From Chitinophagales bacterium 33-2 (GTDB lineage Bacteria; Bacteroidota; Bacteroidia; Chitinophagales; Chitinophagaceae): a DNA stretch of 64,000 nt. The notes below the pieces were generated by a model. It had not been told where the DNA came from, did no database searches, and saw only the letters and a list, made by a program, of their open reading frames with translations. The stretch lies in the NCBI GenBank assembly GCA_002050435.1, contig MWYV01000042.1, positions 22,014-86,013 of the forward strand, in the 5' to 3' direction. Below, one piece after another: positions 1 through 9,600 of the stretch. The translations under genes and the position numbers were made by a program. How positions within the stretch are numbered: the stretch's first letter is position 1; each line of letters starts with the position of its first letter.

Positions 1-1352
1 AGTGGGGCAGCGAATTGAAAAAAAATATCAAGGATTACTGGTGGAAAAGCATGGTGCAGTTGCATGAAAATATTGTGGGCATTGATGCTGCGATTTTCAT
101 GCATCCTACTACCTGGAAGGCCAGCGGGCACGTTGACAATTTCAGTGATCCCATGATCGATAACAAGGATAGTAAAAAACGTTACAGGGTTGACCATCTC
201 ATTGAAGGGAAGGCAGAAGAACTGGAACAGCAGGGCCACCAGGACCAGTCAGAAATCATTTTAAAAGAAATGGACACCCTGCTTGCGGAAAATGATTTTG
301 ATGGAATAAAAAAATTAATTGAGAACAATAAGATCATCTGCTCGGTAAGTGGAACGGCCAACTGGACAGATGTAAGACAATTCAACCTGATGTTCTCAAC
401 CGAATTTGGAGCAGTTTCTTCCGATGAAGAAGACAATAAAATCTATTTAAGACCCGAAACCGCACAGGGCATTTTTGTAAATTTTCTGAATGTGCAGAAA
501 TCAGGCAGGATGAAAATTCCTTTTGGTATCGCACAAATTGGAAAAGCTTTCCGTAATGAAATTGTAGCAAGACAATTCATTTTCCGTATGCGGGAATTTG
601 AACAAATGGAAATGCAGTTTTTTGTAAGGCCCGGCACACAGATGCAATGGTATGAACACTGGAAGGCGCAAAGAATGCAATGGCATTTAAGTCTGGGTAT
701 TCCCGCATCAAAATACCGTTTTCATGATCATGTGAAGCTGGCACATTATGCAGATGCCGCCTGTGATATTGAATACGATTTCCCGATTGGTTTTAAGGAA
801 GTGGAAGGCATTCATTCACGCACGGATTTCGACCTGAAGAAACACCAGGAATTCAGCAGAAAAAAAATTCAGTATTTCGATAATGACCTCGATGAATCCG
901 GTAAACCATACGGAAATTATATTCCTTATGTTGTAGAAACTTCCATAGGTGTTGATCGTACAGTAATGATGGTGCTGAGTGAAGCTTACGAAGAACAGGA
1001 TCTGAGTACAGAAGAAAAAAAGGACAGCCGCGTGGTGTTGAAAATCCCTGTACACCTTGCACCCATCAAGCTGGCCATACTTCCCCTGGTGAAGAAAGAT
1101 GGTCTTCCTGAAATTGCCAGATCGCTTATGAATGATTGTAAGCCTGTTTTCAATTGTTTTTATGAGGAAAAGGATACAATAGGAAAAAGATACCGCCGCA
1201 TGGATGCTTTGGGAACTCCTTTCTGCGTTACCATAGATCACCAGACCAAAGAAGATAATATGGTTACCATCCGTTATCGCGATACGATGCAACAACAAAG
1301 AATACCGTTGGACCAGGTGAAAAATATTGTTAAGGAAGCCATGGATGTGTGA
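1..1352 (+). CDS. glyQS: Glycine--tRNA ligase, dimeric alpha2 type (5' end outside window)
   Basis: Charges tRNA-Gly with glycine in the cytoplasm. The window opens inside the gene: the first in-frame codon is at position 3 and the frame is open upstream (W-G-S-E before the TTG at 15), so that TTG is not a real start. Class II synthetase features are visible: motif 2 (FRNEI, with a following R-x-R-E-F-E-Q-M-E-M segment), motif 3 (GVDRTVMM) and a C-terminal anticodon-binding domain of about 110 residues. The highly charged insert after KKRYRVDHL is usual for the single-chain bacterial/eukaryotic-type GlyRS. About 450 of an expected ~490-500 residues are present. A heptamer repeat array begins 25 bp after the stop codon. 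The family assignment is secure. Confidence 0.96.
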   Translation, partial: WGSELKKNIKDYWWKSMVQLHENIVGIDAAIFMHPTTWKASGHVDNFSDPMIDNKDSKKRYRVDHLIEGKAEELEQQGHQDQSEIILKEMDTLLAENDFDGIKKLIENNKIICSVSGTANWTDVRQFNLMFSTEFGAVSSDEEDNKIYLRPETAQGIFVNFLNVQKSGRMKIPFGIAQIGKAFRNEIVARQFIFRMREFEQMEMQFFVRPGTQMQWYEHWKAQRMQWHLSLGIPASKYRFHDHVKLAHYADAACDIEYDFPIGFKEVEGIHSRTDFDLKKHQEFSRKKIQYFDNDLDESGKPYGNYIPYVVETSIGVDRTVMMVLSEAYEEQDLSTEEKKDSRVVLKIPVHLAPIKLAILPLVKKDGLPEIARSLMNDCKPVFNCFYEEKDTIGKRYRRMDALGTPFCVTIDHQTKEDNMVTIRYRDTMQQQRIPLDQVKNIVKEAMDV

Positions 1353-1376
1353 TGCGTGAGCCTGGTGTTAAGGTAA

Positions 1377-1460
1377 GTGAATGGTCAATGGTGAATGGTC
1401 AATGGTTGTACTTGCCTAAATAGCGTTGACCATTGACTTTTGAACATTCACCATTTCACA
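1377..1460. repeat. Two opposed heptamer-period arrays after glyQS
   Basis: Positions 1377-1404 hold GTGAATG GTCAATG repeated twice without error. Positions 1426-1460 hold five degenerate heptamers (TTGACCA, TTGACTT, TTGAACA, TTCACCA, TTTCACA) that are roughly the reverse complement of the first array, so the spacer can fold on itself. The same words recur at 52499-52533. No gene lies here. Confidence 0.85.
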
Positions 1461-1544
1461 AATCGATACGTCCTTTTTTTCTTTACATAGCACAAGTCTT
1501 ATATTGTGCAGATTACTGACTGCATTCTTTTTTAAACGAATCTT

Positions 1545-2069
1545 ATGAGATACATTTTTGCATTTATAATGGGGATATTTATTTCCACGGTTTCTTCCGC
1601 TCAATCCGATAATACTCCCGTGGTACAGGGCAAATCTTCTTTTTTTGCAGAAGGGGGCGGACCCGGAATTATGTTTTCCCTGAACATTGACCGAAGATTC
1701 AGCAACAGCAGGTTTGGCTTTGGTGGCAGGGCAGGATTGGGATTCGTTACCGGATGGCAGGAAGAACAACAGATGAACTGGGAACTGACTTCAGCCATCA
1801 CAGTTCCGGTGCAGTTCAATTATGTTTTTGGAAAAGAAAATTCTTCTCATGCGCTTGAAGCAGGTGCGGGTTTTACTTATGTTTCCAAAAAAATGGACAT
1901 CATGGAATTTTATGACCGCAAACAATCGCAGCTGTTTGGAACTGTTTCTTTCATGTACAGAAGGCAGCCAAAGGAAGGTGGATTTTCATGGAGAGCCGGA
2001 TTCAGTCCTTTAATTGGAAAAAACCTTATCCAGTTATTTGGTGGTGTGAGTCTTGGATATAATTTTTAA
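1545..2069 (+). CDS. Small outer-membrane beta-barrel-type protein, function unknown
   Basis: A protein of 174 residues with a clear signal peptide (cleavage expected after SSAQ, near residue 20). The mature part alternates short hydrophobic/aromatic strands with Gly-rich turns and ends in F (SLGYNF), as outer-membrane barrels do. It resembles the many 'outer membrane beta-barrel' proteins of Bacteroidota, but I recognise no specific family. It converges with the flavin reductase gene: the two stop codons share the 4 bp TTAA at 2066-2069. No catalytic motif is visible. The coding assignment is good; the barrel reading is inference from composition. Confidence 0.75.
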   Translation: MRYIFAFIMGIFISTVSSAQSDNTPVVQGKSSFFAEGGGPGIMFSLNIDRRFSNSRFGFGGRAGLGFVTGWQEEQQMNWELTSAITVPVQFNYVFGKENSSHALEAGAGFTYVSKKMDIMEFYDRKQSQLFGTVSFMYRRQPKEGGFSWRAGFSPLIGKNLIQLFGGVSLGYNF

Positions 2070-2806
2070 CCGTACAATTCCAGGTGTATGGCTTTTTTAT
2101 CATAGCCCAGTCCGGTAATTCTTTGCCTTGCTTCATCCACCATAACTTTCCAGCCACATAAATAAAAATGAGCAGGTGGCGGTGAAGACGCTCCATTCAT
2201 TTTCTGGTGCACCAGGTTTTCATATACGGCATGTACATAACCACAACATCCATCCCATTTTTCTCTTGATAAAGTAGGTACATAATGGAAATTGCTTATT
2301 TCAGTTTCCAGCCTTCTCATTTCTTCAAGGTAAAGCAGGTCTTTTGTTTCTCTGGTTCCATAAATAAGGTGAATGTCTTTATGTGGAATGTTGTGTCGCT
2401 GTATATGATGCAACATACTTCTATAAGGTGCAATGCCCGTTCCTGTACAAATAAAATACAGATCGTTCTGAATAGGTTCGGGTAATATAAACAAGCCGAG
2501 TGGTCCACGCAGTGTAAGTTGAGAACCTACATGTACTTCATTGAAAAGGTAGGTGGTGCCGGCACCTGTTTCGAGGAAAACAATCAACAATTCAATTACA
2601 TTGGTTCCATCCGGCCAGGAAGCAATTGAATAACTCCGCCATCTTTTATTTGGTTTTTCATGAATGGGAAGGTCCAATGTAACAAACTGACCTGGTGTAA
2701 AATCAAAGGATTCCAGTTCAGGTATTTGTATCCAGAAGCGTTTTGTGTTATAGGTTTCGTTTTCTATGCGTGTAACGATTCCTGTGCTCCAGGGTAGCAA
2801 TGCCAT
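2066..2806 (-). CDS. Ferredoxin-NADP+ reductase-family flavin oxidoreductase
   Basis: A soluble 246-residue protein of the FNR superfamily that moves electrons between NAD(P)H and a one-electron carrier through FAD. An N-terminal FAD-binding barrel carries RSYS at 57-60. The NAD(P)-binding half carries GTGIAP at 122-127, YGTR at 149-152 and CGWKVMV at 217-223. The protein ends in ELYG, a C-terminus typical of bacterial Fpr-like enzymes. There is no iron-sulfur domain, so it is a stand-alone reductase. It appears monocistronic and overlaps the upstream convergent gene by 4 bp at the stop codons. The physiological partner (ferredoxin or flavodoxin) cannot be told from the sequence. Confidence 0.88.
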   Translation of the reverse strand: MALLPWSTGIVTRIENETYNTKRFWIQIPELESFDFTPGQFVTLDLPIHEKPNKRWRSYSIASWPDGTNVIELLIVFLETGAGTTYLFNEVHVGSQLTLRGPLGLFILPEPIQNDLYFICTGTGIAPYRSMLHHIQRHNIPHKDIHLIYGTRETKDLLYLEEMRRLETEISNFHYVPTLSREKWDGCCGYVHAVYENLVHQKMNGASSPPPAHFYLCGWKVMVDEARQRITGLGYDKKAIHLELYG

Positions 2807-2862
2807 AGCAGTTATTTAACAGATTATGAAATACGATCCGTATCTAAATATACGTTTTTAAG

Positions 2863-2871
2863 TTATCCACA
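2863..2871 (+). promoter_or_regulatory. Consensus DnaA box (TTATCCACA)
   Basis: An exact 9-mer match to the consensus DnaA box in an AT-rich spacer between two minus-strand genes. A single match of this length is expected about 0.5 times in 64 kb on both strands, so chance is possible. No cluster of boxes is seen here, and it is not an origin on this evidence. Confidence 0.3.
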
Positions 2872-2962
2872 ATTTTTGGCTATTGGCACAGTAGTTGGAA
2901 ATAATATCCTAATTAAAAAACAAGGTAAAAACCTCATATATTTTAGTCGGACGGTTTAGGTT

Positions 2963-2995
2963 GGAAGCCAGTATTCTTACTGGCCTCCTTTTTTT
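2963..2995 (+). terminator. Orphan intrinsic terminator on the plus strand
   Basis: Stem 2963-2973/2978-2988 has an 11-bp span with one mismatch and a 4-nt loop, followed by seven T residues. It points along the plus strand, but no plus-strand gene ends upstream of it in 2070-2960; both neighbours are minus-strand genes. Its T-run touches the stop codon of the 2994-3500 gene. Confidence 0.6.
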
Positions 2996-3500
2996 ACTGC
3001 ATGGCCGCTGCTTCGAGTTCTTTCATGTTTTTTACACTGTTGTAAAAAAATTTTCCATTCTGTTTGTAAACGATCACCAGCTCATTATTCGCAGCAATGC
3101 GACTGATATCTCCAAAATATTTTGTTTGAGTATAAGGGGCCGGTGTAAGCTTTAATACCTTTAGCGCTGTTTTAGGCACCAGTTGCTTTTTCTCCTGGTT
3201 GAAACTAAGGTCCATCTCCACTGGTGTATTGTTGATGATCTCCATCCTTACAGAATAAGCAACGCCGTTGATCCACATTTCTGCAGGGTAAATTCTTGAA
3301 GAGGATGCTATATAAATAAAATAATTCTTTCCTGAAGATCCCTGCGCCTGCACTTCACTTCCTCCTTCGGTAATTACACCTCGATTGGCTCCAGGCAAAA
3401 CATCCTGTTTATAAGCATAGATGGTTGATTTGCCTTGTGTTTGTGCAGATGCATATAAACAAAGGAATAAGAACGCCAGAAGCAGGAAATATTTATTCAT
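2994..3500 (-). CDS. Secreted protein of unknown function
   Basis: A protein of 168 residues with a strong signal peptide (MNKYFLLLAFLFLCLYASAQ, cleavage after about residue 19). The mature chain is beta-rich and has no Cys and no recognisable catalytic motif. It lies 35 bp downstream of the 997-aa BNR protein on the same strand and may be co-transcribed with it. I do not recognise a named family; location in the periplasm or outside the cell is inferred from the signal peptide. No rho-independent terminator with the right orientation follows it. Confidence 0.7.
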   Translation of the reverse strand: MNKYFLLLAFLFLCLYASAQTQGKSTIYAYKQDVLPGANRGVITEGGSEVQAQGSSGKNYFIYIASSSRIYPAEMWINGVAYSVRMEIINNTPVEMDLSFNQEKKQLVPKTALKVLKLTPAPYTQTKYFGDISRIAANNELVIVYKQNGKFFYNSVKNMKELEAAAMQ

Positions 3501-3535
3501 AATTAAAGATTGAAAGGATTGACACAGATATAAAG

Positions 3536-6529
3536 CTATTGTTTAAAAAGTTTTTGAACATGCCGGAATCTTCCATCATGACTATACAAGGTTAAAATAT
3601 AAGGTCCTGATGCAAATCCGGACAGATCAATATTCCCATTTGAATAAGGGGTTTCCCTTCTGTGGATGATCTTTCCATTCATATCCGTGACCTCGATGAA
3701 TAGTTTTTTTACAGCCAACATGTTTCCAGTCTGGAAATAAACCTGGTTGCGGGAAACTGTTGGAAATACATTTTTAATAAAATTCCTGTCATTGGTAACC
3801 GGTTGTACGCTATTGAATTGTGTAGGCACCCAGTTGGGTGTTCCCAGGTAAGTAAAATACATCCCGTTACCATGCGTTCCTACTACCAGCACATTATCCG
3901 CCGGACGGTAAACCATGGAAGCGATCACTGCAAGATTTAAAGTGCCGGCACCTTCCCTTACCCAGGTCGGCGATGCGCCCGAAGTCAATGTTTGTCCAAG
4001 GTTAACCGTGCTGAACAAACCGGCGCCTGTACCCACGTAATATTCTGTTACAGGGTTGTTGGAAGCATCCAGCTTGGTAGCGATAATGCAACTCCTTCCT
4101 GAAATAAATCCTGAAGTCAGTGTTCCACCCAAATTCCCTTCGGCCTGTCTCCATGTTGGAGCAGCGCTTTTGGCATTGTTCGTCCACCAGATATTTACAA
4201 TATTCTGCAATGAACTTCCCAGTGAGATCCCATAGTTTGAAACAACGGCAATGACCTCATCATCGTTGTTTGGATTCACTGCAATGTCCTGCACATTTCC
4301 GATCAGCTGGGGAGGAGTAATATCTGCCGGTGCAGCTGCCGCAGCTGCATTCCTTGAATCATCAATCCTTAAAATCTTTCCATTAGTGGTGCCGATATAA
4401 AGCGCATGTTGCGAATGGTAAGGCCCCCTTGTAAAGGCAATGGCGCGGATGGAATTGGGATTTGTGGGAATTCCAAGTCCTATTGCATTCGATACACCGG
4501 TAAGTTCTTCCCATCCTCCGGCTGTAACACTGGAGGCTGTAATGGTTCGGAACAGCCGGTTGAAGTTGACATAAAAAAGATCTTCAGTGTTATCATGGTT
4601 CAGCCTGAAATTGGTCACAAACTCTCCAAAGCCCGTACTGTAAAAAGGATTGGTTGTAAGGTTATTGGGCCTTATGTTGGTAAGATTTGTGGAAGGCAAC
4701 ATCCTGTACCTGAAAATATTTCCTAACTGGTAACCCCCATAAAGGAATTGCTGCTGGGTGGTCATGTCGTACCGCGAAAAACCTACTGATGTTCCATCTG
4801 CACTAAAAATTAGTCTATGGTTATTGCTGTCGGCAGGTGGTGTGCCCAAAATTCCCAACCTGTCTCTCAGCCGCACCCCATTATCCTGCGACCCGCCTGC
4901 AAAATTGTTTCTGCCTGCACCAGGATCCATGGCTACAAAATAGTATTGAAGTGTCTGGTATTTGGCCATGATCCAGCTAACCGGTGTAGCGTTTACATTC
5001 AATGTTTTCTGAACGCCTCCGTCATTGGCACAGATCATTTCATTGGGGTCTGCAGGGTTGAAGGCTACTTCATGAATGTCCGGATGACTTTCAGGATACA
5101 ATCCATAAGTAAAATTGGTTGCATAACCTCCGATCCAGGCAGTATTGCTGCTGGTGGTAAAGCCATCTGTTGACCGGTATAAATTTGTGCCGCCTATGAA
5201 AACCGTGTTTGGATCATTGGGCTTCACCCTCACCATCATATCATAACCTCCCTGTACTGTAAGTGGGTCAGAACCTGAAAGATTTCCACCCGGAAAATCA
5301 GGCATGTTCTGGGATCTGTTGCTCCAGTTGATACTGCTACCTGAGATCTCGAAGCGAAAGAGATCTGCCTCTGGCTGGAGAATAGGTGGATCACTGCTTA
5401 GCCCATTTTCATAAAAAACATAGCCGATATCATTATTGGAAGGTGCAAGTGTAACAAGAATCCTTCTACCCCTTCCATTGGTTGAATTGCCTCTCCATCC
5501 TGTGACGGAATCGACTCCTGGATTTTGTCCGCCTGCAATGCGTACATACGATCCCTGGTCGCCTGTGCTCGAGATCCATAATCCCCTGGTCGCTGCTTCG
5601 GGATATCCGCCGTTCACGGAAAGAAATACGCGGCCGGCATTACTGATATAAATGTCCATCTGGCCGGTTTCACTGTTGGCCGCCGCTGAACCCGCAAACA
5701 CTACCTGAAAACTGGTTCCTGCATTGGTAGATCGTACCAGCCTGCGGTGACCGGCAACATAAAGATGACCATTGACCGGGTTCACCACGATCCTGTGCAC
5801 GATATCAAAAGGATGGTCAAAAATTTCCAGTTGGCCTGCACCAAGCACGGCGCCATTCAGATCTGTGACATTTAGGGTAAGCTTGTTCCAGGTAATTCCA
5901 TTATCTGTCGATTTCCAAATGCCATATCCGAGATAGGGTGCACCTATCTGTGAGGCGGTATTTCCCTGAAATTCGCCGCCACCTGCATACCAGATATCCT
6001 GAAAACCCGGCCGGGGATCCTGAGCTAGCGCGGTAAGGTTATGAATATCATTTTGTGGGCTCACCAGGGTCCAGTTGATGCCGCCATCCGTGGAGCGCAT
6101 CAGTCCACCGCTCACACATCCAGCGATTACCACCCTGTTGGAACCACCATTGTAACGCACATCATAGGCAACGGCCCGCGTTCTGCCCCCAATATTAAAT
6201 GGCCCGGCAGGAATATAACCGTTGTTCACATTTGTCTGTTCCACTCCGGTGCCTCCCTGGTTTCCGCCGGCGGATTTAACCGGAAGCGTGCGCGCAAATT
6301 GTGCTTCCAGCTCAAATATGCCTCTTGGGATCTTTCCGGTAGCAGGATCTTTCAGTGTTTCAAGATCATATAAAGCACGGGCTTCAAAATAGCCTGCAGG
6401 AGCGCCGCTCTTTCTTTTTTTCTCCTTTTTTACAACCGGCGTTAGGGGTTCTTGCTTATCAATGGAAAATGTAATAACAAGTGTAGCCACTAAAGCAGCA
6501 GCACCTGCCACAATTAATTTATTTTTCAT
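3536..6529 (-). CDS. Large secreted BNR/Asp-box beta-propeller protein with T9SS type A sorting tail
   Basis: A 997-residue exported protein. The N-terminus is a hydrophobic signal segment (about residues 5-22). The body holds repeated Asp-box motifs of the S-T-x-x-G-x-x-W type (STDGGINW, STDNGITW and looser STNAGTSF), typical of sortilin/BNR-like multi-bladed propellers. The last ~85 residues (from about NFIKNVFPTV to HVQKLFKQ) match the Por-secretion C-terminal sorting domain: a beta sandwich with GxYxL/V near the end. The protein is therefore expected to cross the outer membrane by T9SS and be anchored or released. BNR proteins include sialidases and xyloglucanases, but I see no catalytic set and call no enzyme. 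The 2994-3500 gene follows closely downstream. Confidence 0.85.
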   Translation of the reverse strand: MKNKLIVAGAAALVATLVITFSIDKQEPLTPVVKKEKKRKSGAPAGYFEARALYDLETLKDPATGKIPRGIFELEAQFARTLPVKSAGGNQGGTGVEQTNVNNGYIPAGPFNIGGRTRAVAYDVRYNGGSNRVVIAGCVSGGLMRSTDGGINWTLVSPQNDIHNLTALAQDPRPGFQDIWYAGGGEFQGNTASQIGAPYLGYGIWKSTDNGITWNKLTLNVTDLNGAVLGAGQLEIFDHPFDIVHRIVVNPVNGHLYVAGHRRLVRSTNAGTSFQVVFAGSAAANSETGQMDIYISNAGRVFLSVNGGYPEAATRGLWISSTGDQGSYVRIAGGQNPGVDSVTGWRGNSTNGRGRRILVTLAPSNNDIGYVFYENGLSSDPPILQPEADLFRFEISGSSINWSNRSQNMPDFPGGNLSGSDPLTVQGGYDMMVRVKPNDPNTVFIGGTNLYRSTDGFTTSSNTAWIGGYATNFTYGLYPESHPDIHEVAFNPADPNEMICANDGGVQKTLNVNATPVSWIMAKYQTLQYYFVAMDPGAGRNNFAGGSQDNGVRLRDRLGILGTPPADSNNHRLIFSADGTSVGFSRYDMTTQQQFLYGGYQLGNIFRYRMLPSTNLTNIRPNNLTTNPFYSTGFGEFVTNFRLNHDNTEDLFYVNFNRLFRTITASSVTAGGWEELTGVSNAIGLGIPTNPNSIRAIAFTRGPYHSQHALYIGTTNGKILRIDDSRNAAAAAAPADITPPQLIGNVQDIAVNPNNDDEVIAVVSNYGISLGSSLQNIVNIWWTNNAKSAAPTWRQAEGNLGGTLTSGFISGRSCIIATKLDASNNPVTEYYVGTGAGLFSTVNLGQTLTSGASPTWVREGAGTLNLAVIASMVYRPADNVLVVGTHGNGMYFTYLGTPNWVPTQFNSVQPVTNDRNFIKNVFPTVSRNQVYFQTGNMLAVKKLFIEVTDMNGKIIHRRETPYSNGNIDLSGFASGPYILTLYSHDGRFRHVQKLFKQ

Positions 6530-6616
6530 CTGATGGGTTTCAGTTTATTGAAGGTGTTTGGGAAAGCCATAAGAATACCTAAAAACACATGCCAGCAAAA
6601 TGAACAGGAGAACGCA

Positions 6617-6652
6617 TAAAAAAAGGCCGTCCTTGGAAGAACGGCCTTTTAA
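6617..6652 (-). terminator. Intrinsic terminator of the 1243-aa subtilisin gene
   Basis: Perfect 10-bp stem (6621-6630 with 6641-6650), 10-nt loop, and a T-run on the minus strand (A-run 6618-6624 on plus). It lies 17 bp past the stop codon of the protease gene, so the BNR gene downstream is probably transcribed separately. Confidence 0.85.
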
Positions 6653-6666
6653 ATATGATGCCTGAA

Positions 6667-9600
6667 TTACTCGACTACAATTTTTGAATGATAAACCTTG
6701 TTGCCATGACGTACGCTGATCACATACAGCCCTGCAGCTATATTCCTGATGTTCATTTGCTCTGTAAATAAGCCCTGGAACCTGGAATATGATTTACTCA
6801 TTACATTCTGCCCCTGTATGTTGAACATCTCGATCTTAAGATCGTCTCTTTTTTCAACATTAAACCTCAGTACAAAGCTTCCTTTGTTTGGATTAGGTGA
6901 AACGGTCAGCCCAATTTCCGATGAAGGAAGATTTACCACGGAAGTTCCAATGAAGTTGAAGACGGTAGATGTCATTTCGCAACCATAACTATCGGAAACC
7001 CTTACCGTGTAATTTCCAGAGGCAAGCGGTTTGTATTTTTGCCCGTTTGCACCATTCAGCGATATATTATTTAAATACCACTGATTGCCAACTGCAATGC
7101 TGCTCATTAATGAATCGCCTGCCTGAGTAATAGTAGGAACAGGGGCAACTGACGTAACTACAGTTGTTTTAGGACTGATACACCCTGTTGTCCTGATCTT
7201 CATATTATAGAGGTAGAAGTAGAAATTCTGAAAATTAGTGCCCGCACTGTTGCCGGTGAAAGAAATGATACCCGGAATAGAATAAGGGTAAGGATTTCCG
7301 GTAAGGTTATCATTTCTGAAAATATTCGCATCACCAAGTGTTTGTACCAGGATCACATGGTCTCCTGCTGGTAAACTCAGGTTCAGCAGGTATTCTGCGC
7401 CAACATCGTTCGGATCATTGGGCTGGTTGCCTCCTGAAGGATTTGAACTGGTTGGATAAACATCAATAGTGGTTGTTGAAATGACATTTACCGTAGTGCC
7501 GGAAAGCGTACCTACAATAAAATTGATCTTGCCGCCCTGTTTGATATACAATTTTGCAGTTTCCAGTACAAGAGGAACCGCACTGGTATAACGCATGTAA
7601 TTGCTGGTGGTCAGATCGGTGGTGCTTACATAACTGCCACCTCCCGCAAAAGCAGATTTAGATGACAGTCCAACTGTACCTCTTGCACCACTTCCTACAA
7701 AAAAAGTATTATTTGCGGGAATGCTGGTAGTAGTTGCAGACACGCCTGTTGCAAATGGCGTATTTGAAGCAGCATCCGCATACCAGAAATAGTGGGCACC
7801 ACCTACAGGGTTGGTTACTTTCATCATGGCAGTTGATCCGCAAATCACGCCTCCTGCAGCAGGAGCCGGAGGATTCTGTGCAATGGAAACATTGGTCTCA
7901 AATACATCATTTGAAGTCACCTGGTCAGCTGGGTCTGAAACAGTTGCTTTAAAAGTATAGGTATTGCCTGCCTGGTTGTTATAAGGTGTCTGGAAAGTAT
8001 AATTTACCGTGGCTCCTGCCGCAATGGTTCCTGTAAACATGCCAGTGATCGTACTCACTACAGTAGTACCATTTTTGATCTCAAGCGCTACAGGTATGTT
8101 TGTTTTAGCGGTAGTTCCATTATTCTTGATCTTCACCGTTACAAACTGGGAAGGGTTTTCACATGCATTGTTTTTTGGTCCTTCAACAGCGGTGATGATC
8201 ATATCATTTGCAGGTGCAGTAAATGATATCGTATAATCCTGGGTTTCGCCATTTGCATATACACCGCATGAGGTAACCGTGCTTGCATCAGAAGTTTCTA
8301 CCATTACAATGCGCATGGTTGTTGAATTGCCCACGCTGATGTTACCAGGAGCTGTTACGTTTGCAGTGAAACTTCCGTTTCCTGCGATCACATTGCTTGT
8401 GGCCACCAGTTCACCTGCATCATCAAAGCTTCCATTGGCATTCCAGTCAATAAATACTTTCGCTATTTTATTGGCAGTACCAGCATCACAACTGTTCAAT
8501 GCTACAAAAATGGGCAGGACCTGAGCAGGCTGCACCGAACCGGTAACTGATGTATGGTTGGTATAAGTTGTACAACCAGCTGGATTCTGTTTGGCAATTC
8601 CTCCGAAAGAAACGCTGTCGATTCTTGCACCCGTTGAGGATGTTGCACCGGAAGCACAATAAACAGGTCCGCCTACACCGCTAATGATCAGCGAATAAGC
8701 CTGGCTTCCTCTTTGTAAATTGCCTTTATGATTGATGGTGATGGTATAGGTTTCACCCGCAACAGCGCCGTTGATATTGATCTTTTCCACGTTGTCGCGG
8801 AAGTTATCACCCGTTGTTGCCTGCGATGAAGGATTGGCCGGGTCAAGGATCCATGGACTGAAAGTAGTGGTTGCTTTTGTTACCCTCATGTCCAGGTCAT
8901 GAACAAGCTTCAGTTCCGGGTTATTCAAAATGTTTGAAGTTATCACCGTTCCTTTGGGATCGGTCCACACCAGTGTGAAAGTCAGTGGGCCATCAGCAAC
9001 AATGTTTGTGGTAAAAGTCTGGCCGTTGTTCAACACATTTTCCATGATCCTGTGTGAGCCAAGGTTCTTTGATTTAATTACGTTGGCTGCTTTATTCGCA
9101 TTCACCAATCCCCATCCGAAAGTATAATCCGGTCCTGCAAAAAATCCTGCTTCATCCGCTGTATGAATCGCAACTGCTTTTAGTGTGGATGCACGCATAA
9201 AAGCACCCTGGTTCAGCTGGGAATAATATTCCTGCAACAGGAGCATGGCGCCGGTAACATTGGGTGCCGACATTGAGGTTCCGCTGATGGTAGCATAAGC
9301 AGAATCATGGGTAGCAAAAGTAGAATTGAGGCTCACGCCCATGGAAACCAGGTCGGGTTTAATACGGCCGTCATCTGTTGGCCCCCAGCTGCTGAATGAA
9401 CTGGTTGAAACTCCAAACGCACCCTGGTAGCCGTTAACAAGTCCGTTTACAGCACCGATGGTAAGCATATTTTTAGCGGTTCCATAAGTGGAAATGATTC
9501 CATAGCTGTCGTTACTGCTGATGCCTTCAGGCCTTGGAGCAGATACCCATGTATTGGAAGCATCTCTTCTCCAGAAAGTTGCACCAACCGCAGGACCATT

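Noticed and set aside
816..1298. 160-residue open frame antisense to glyQS
   Set aside because: The glycyl-tRNA synthetase on the other strand is unmistakable; the antisense product shows no family features.
2863..2871. Replication origin
   Set aside because: One DnaA box only, no cluster, no dnaA/dnaN and no clear unwinding element.
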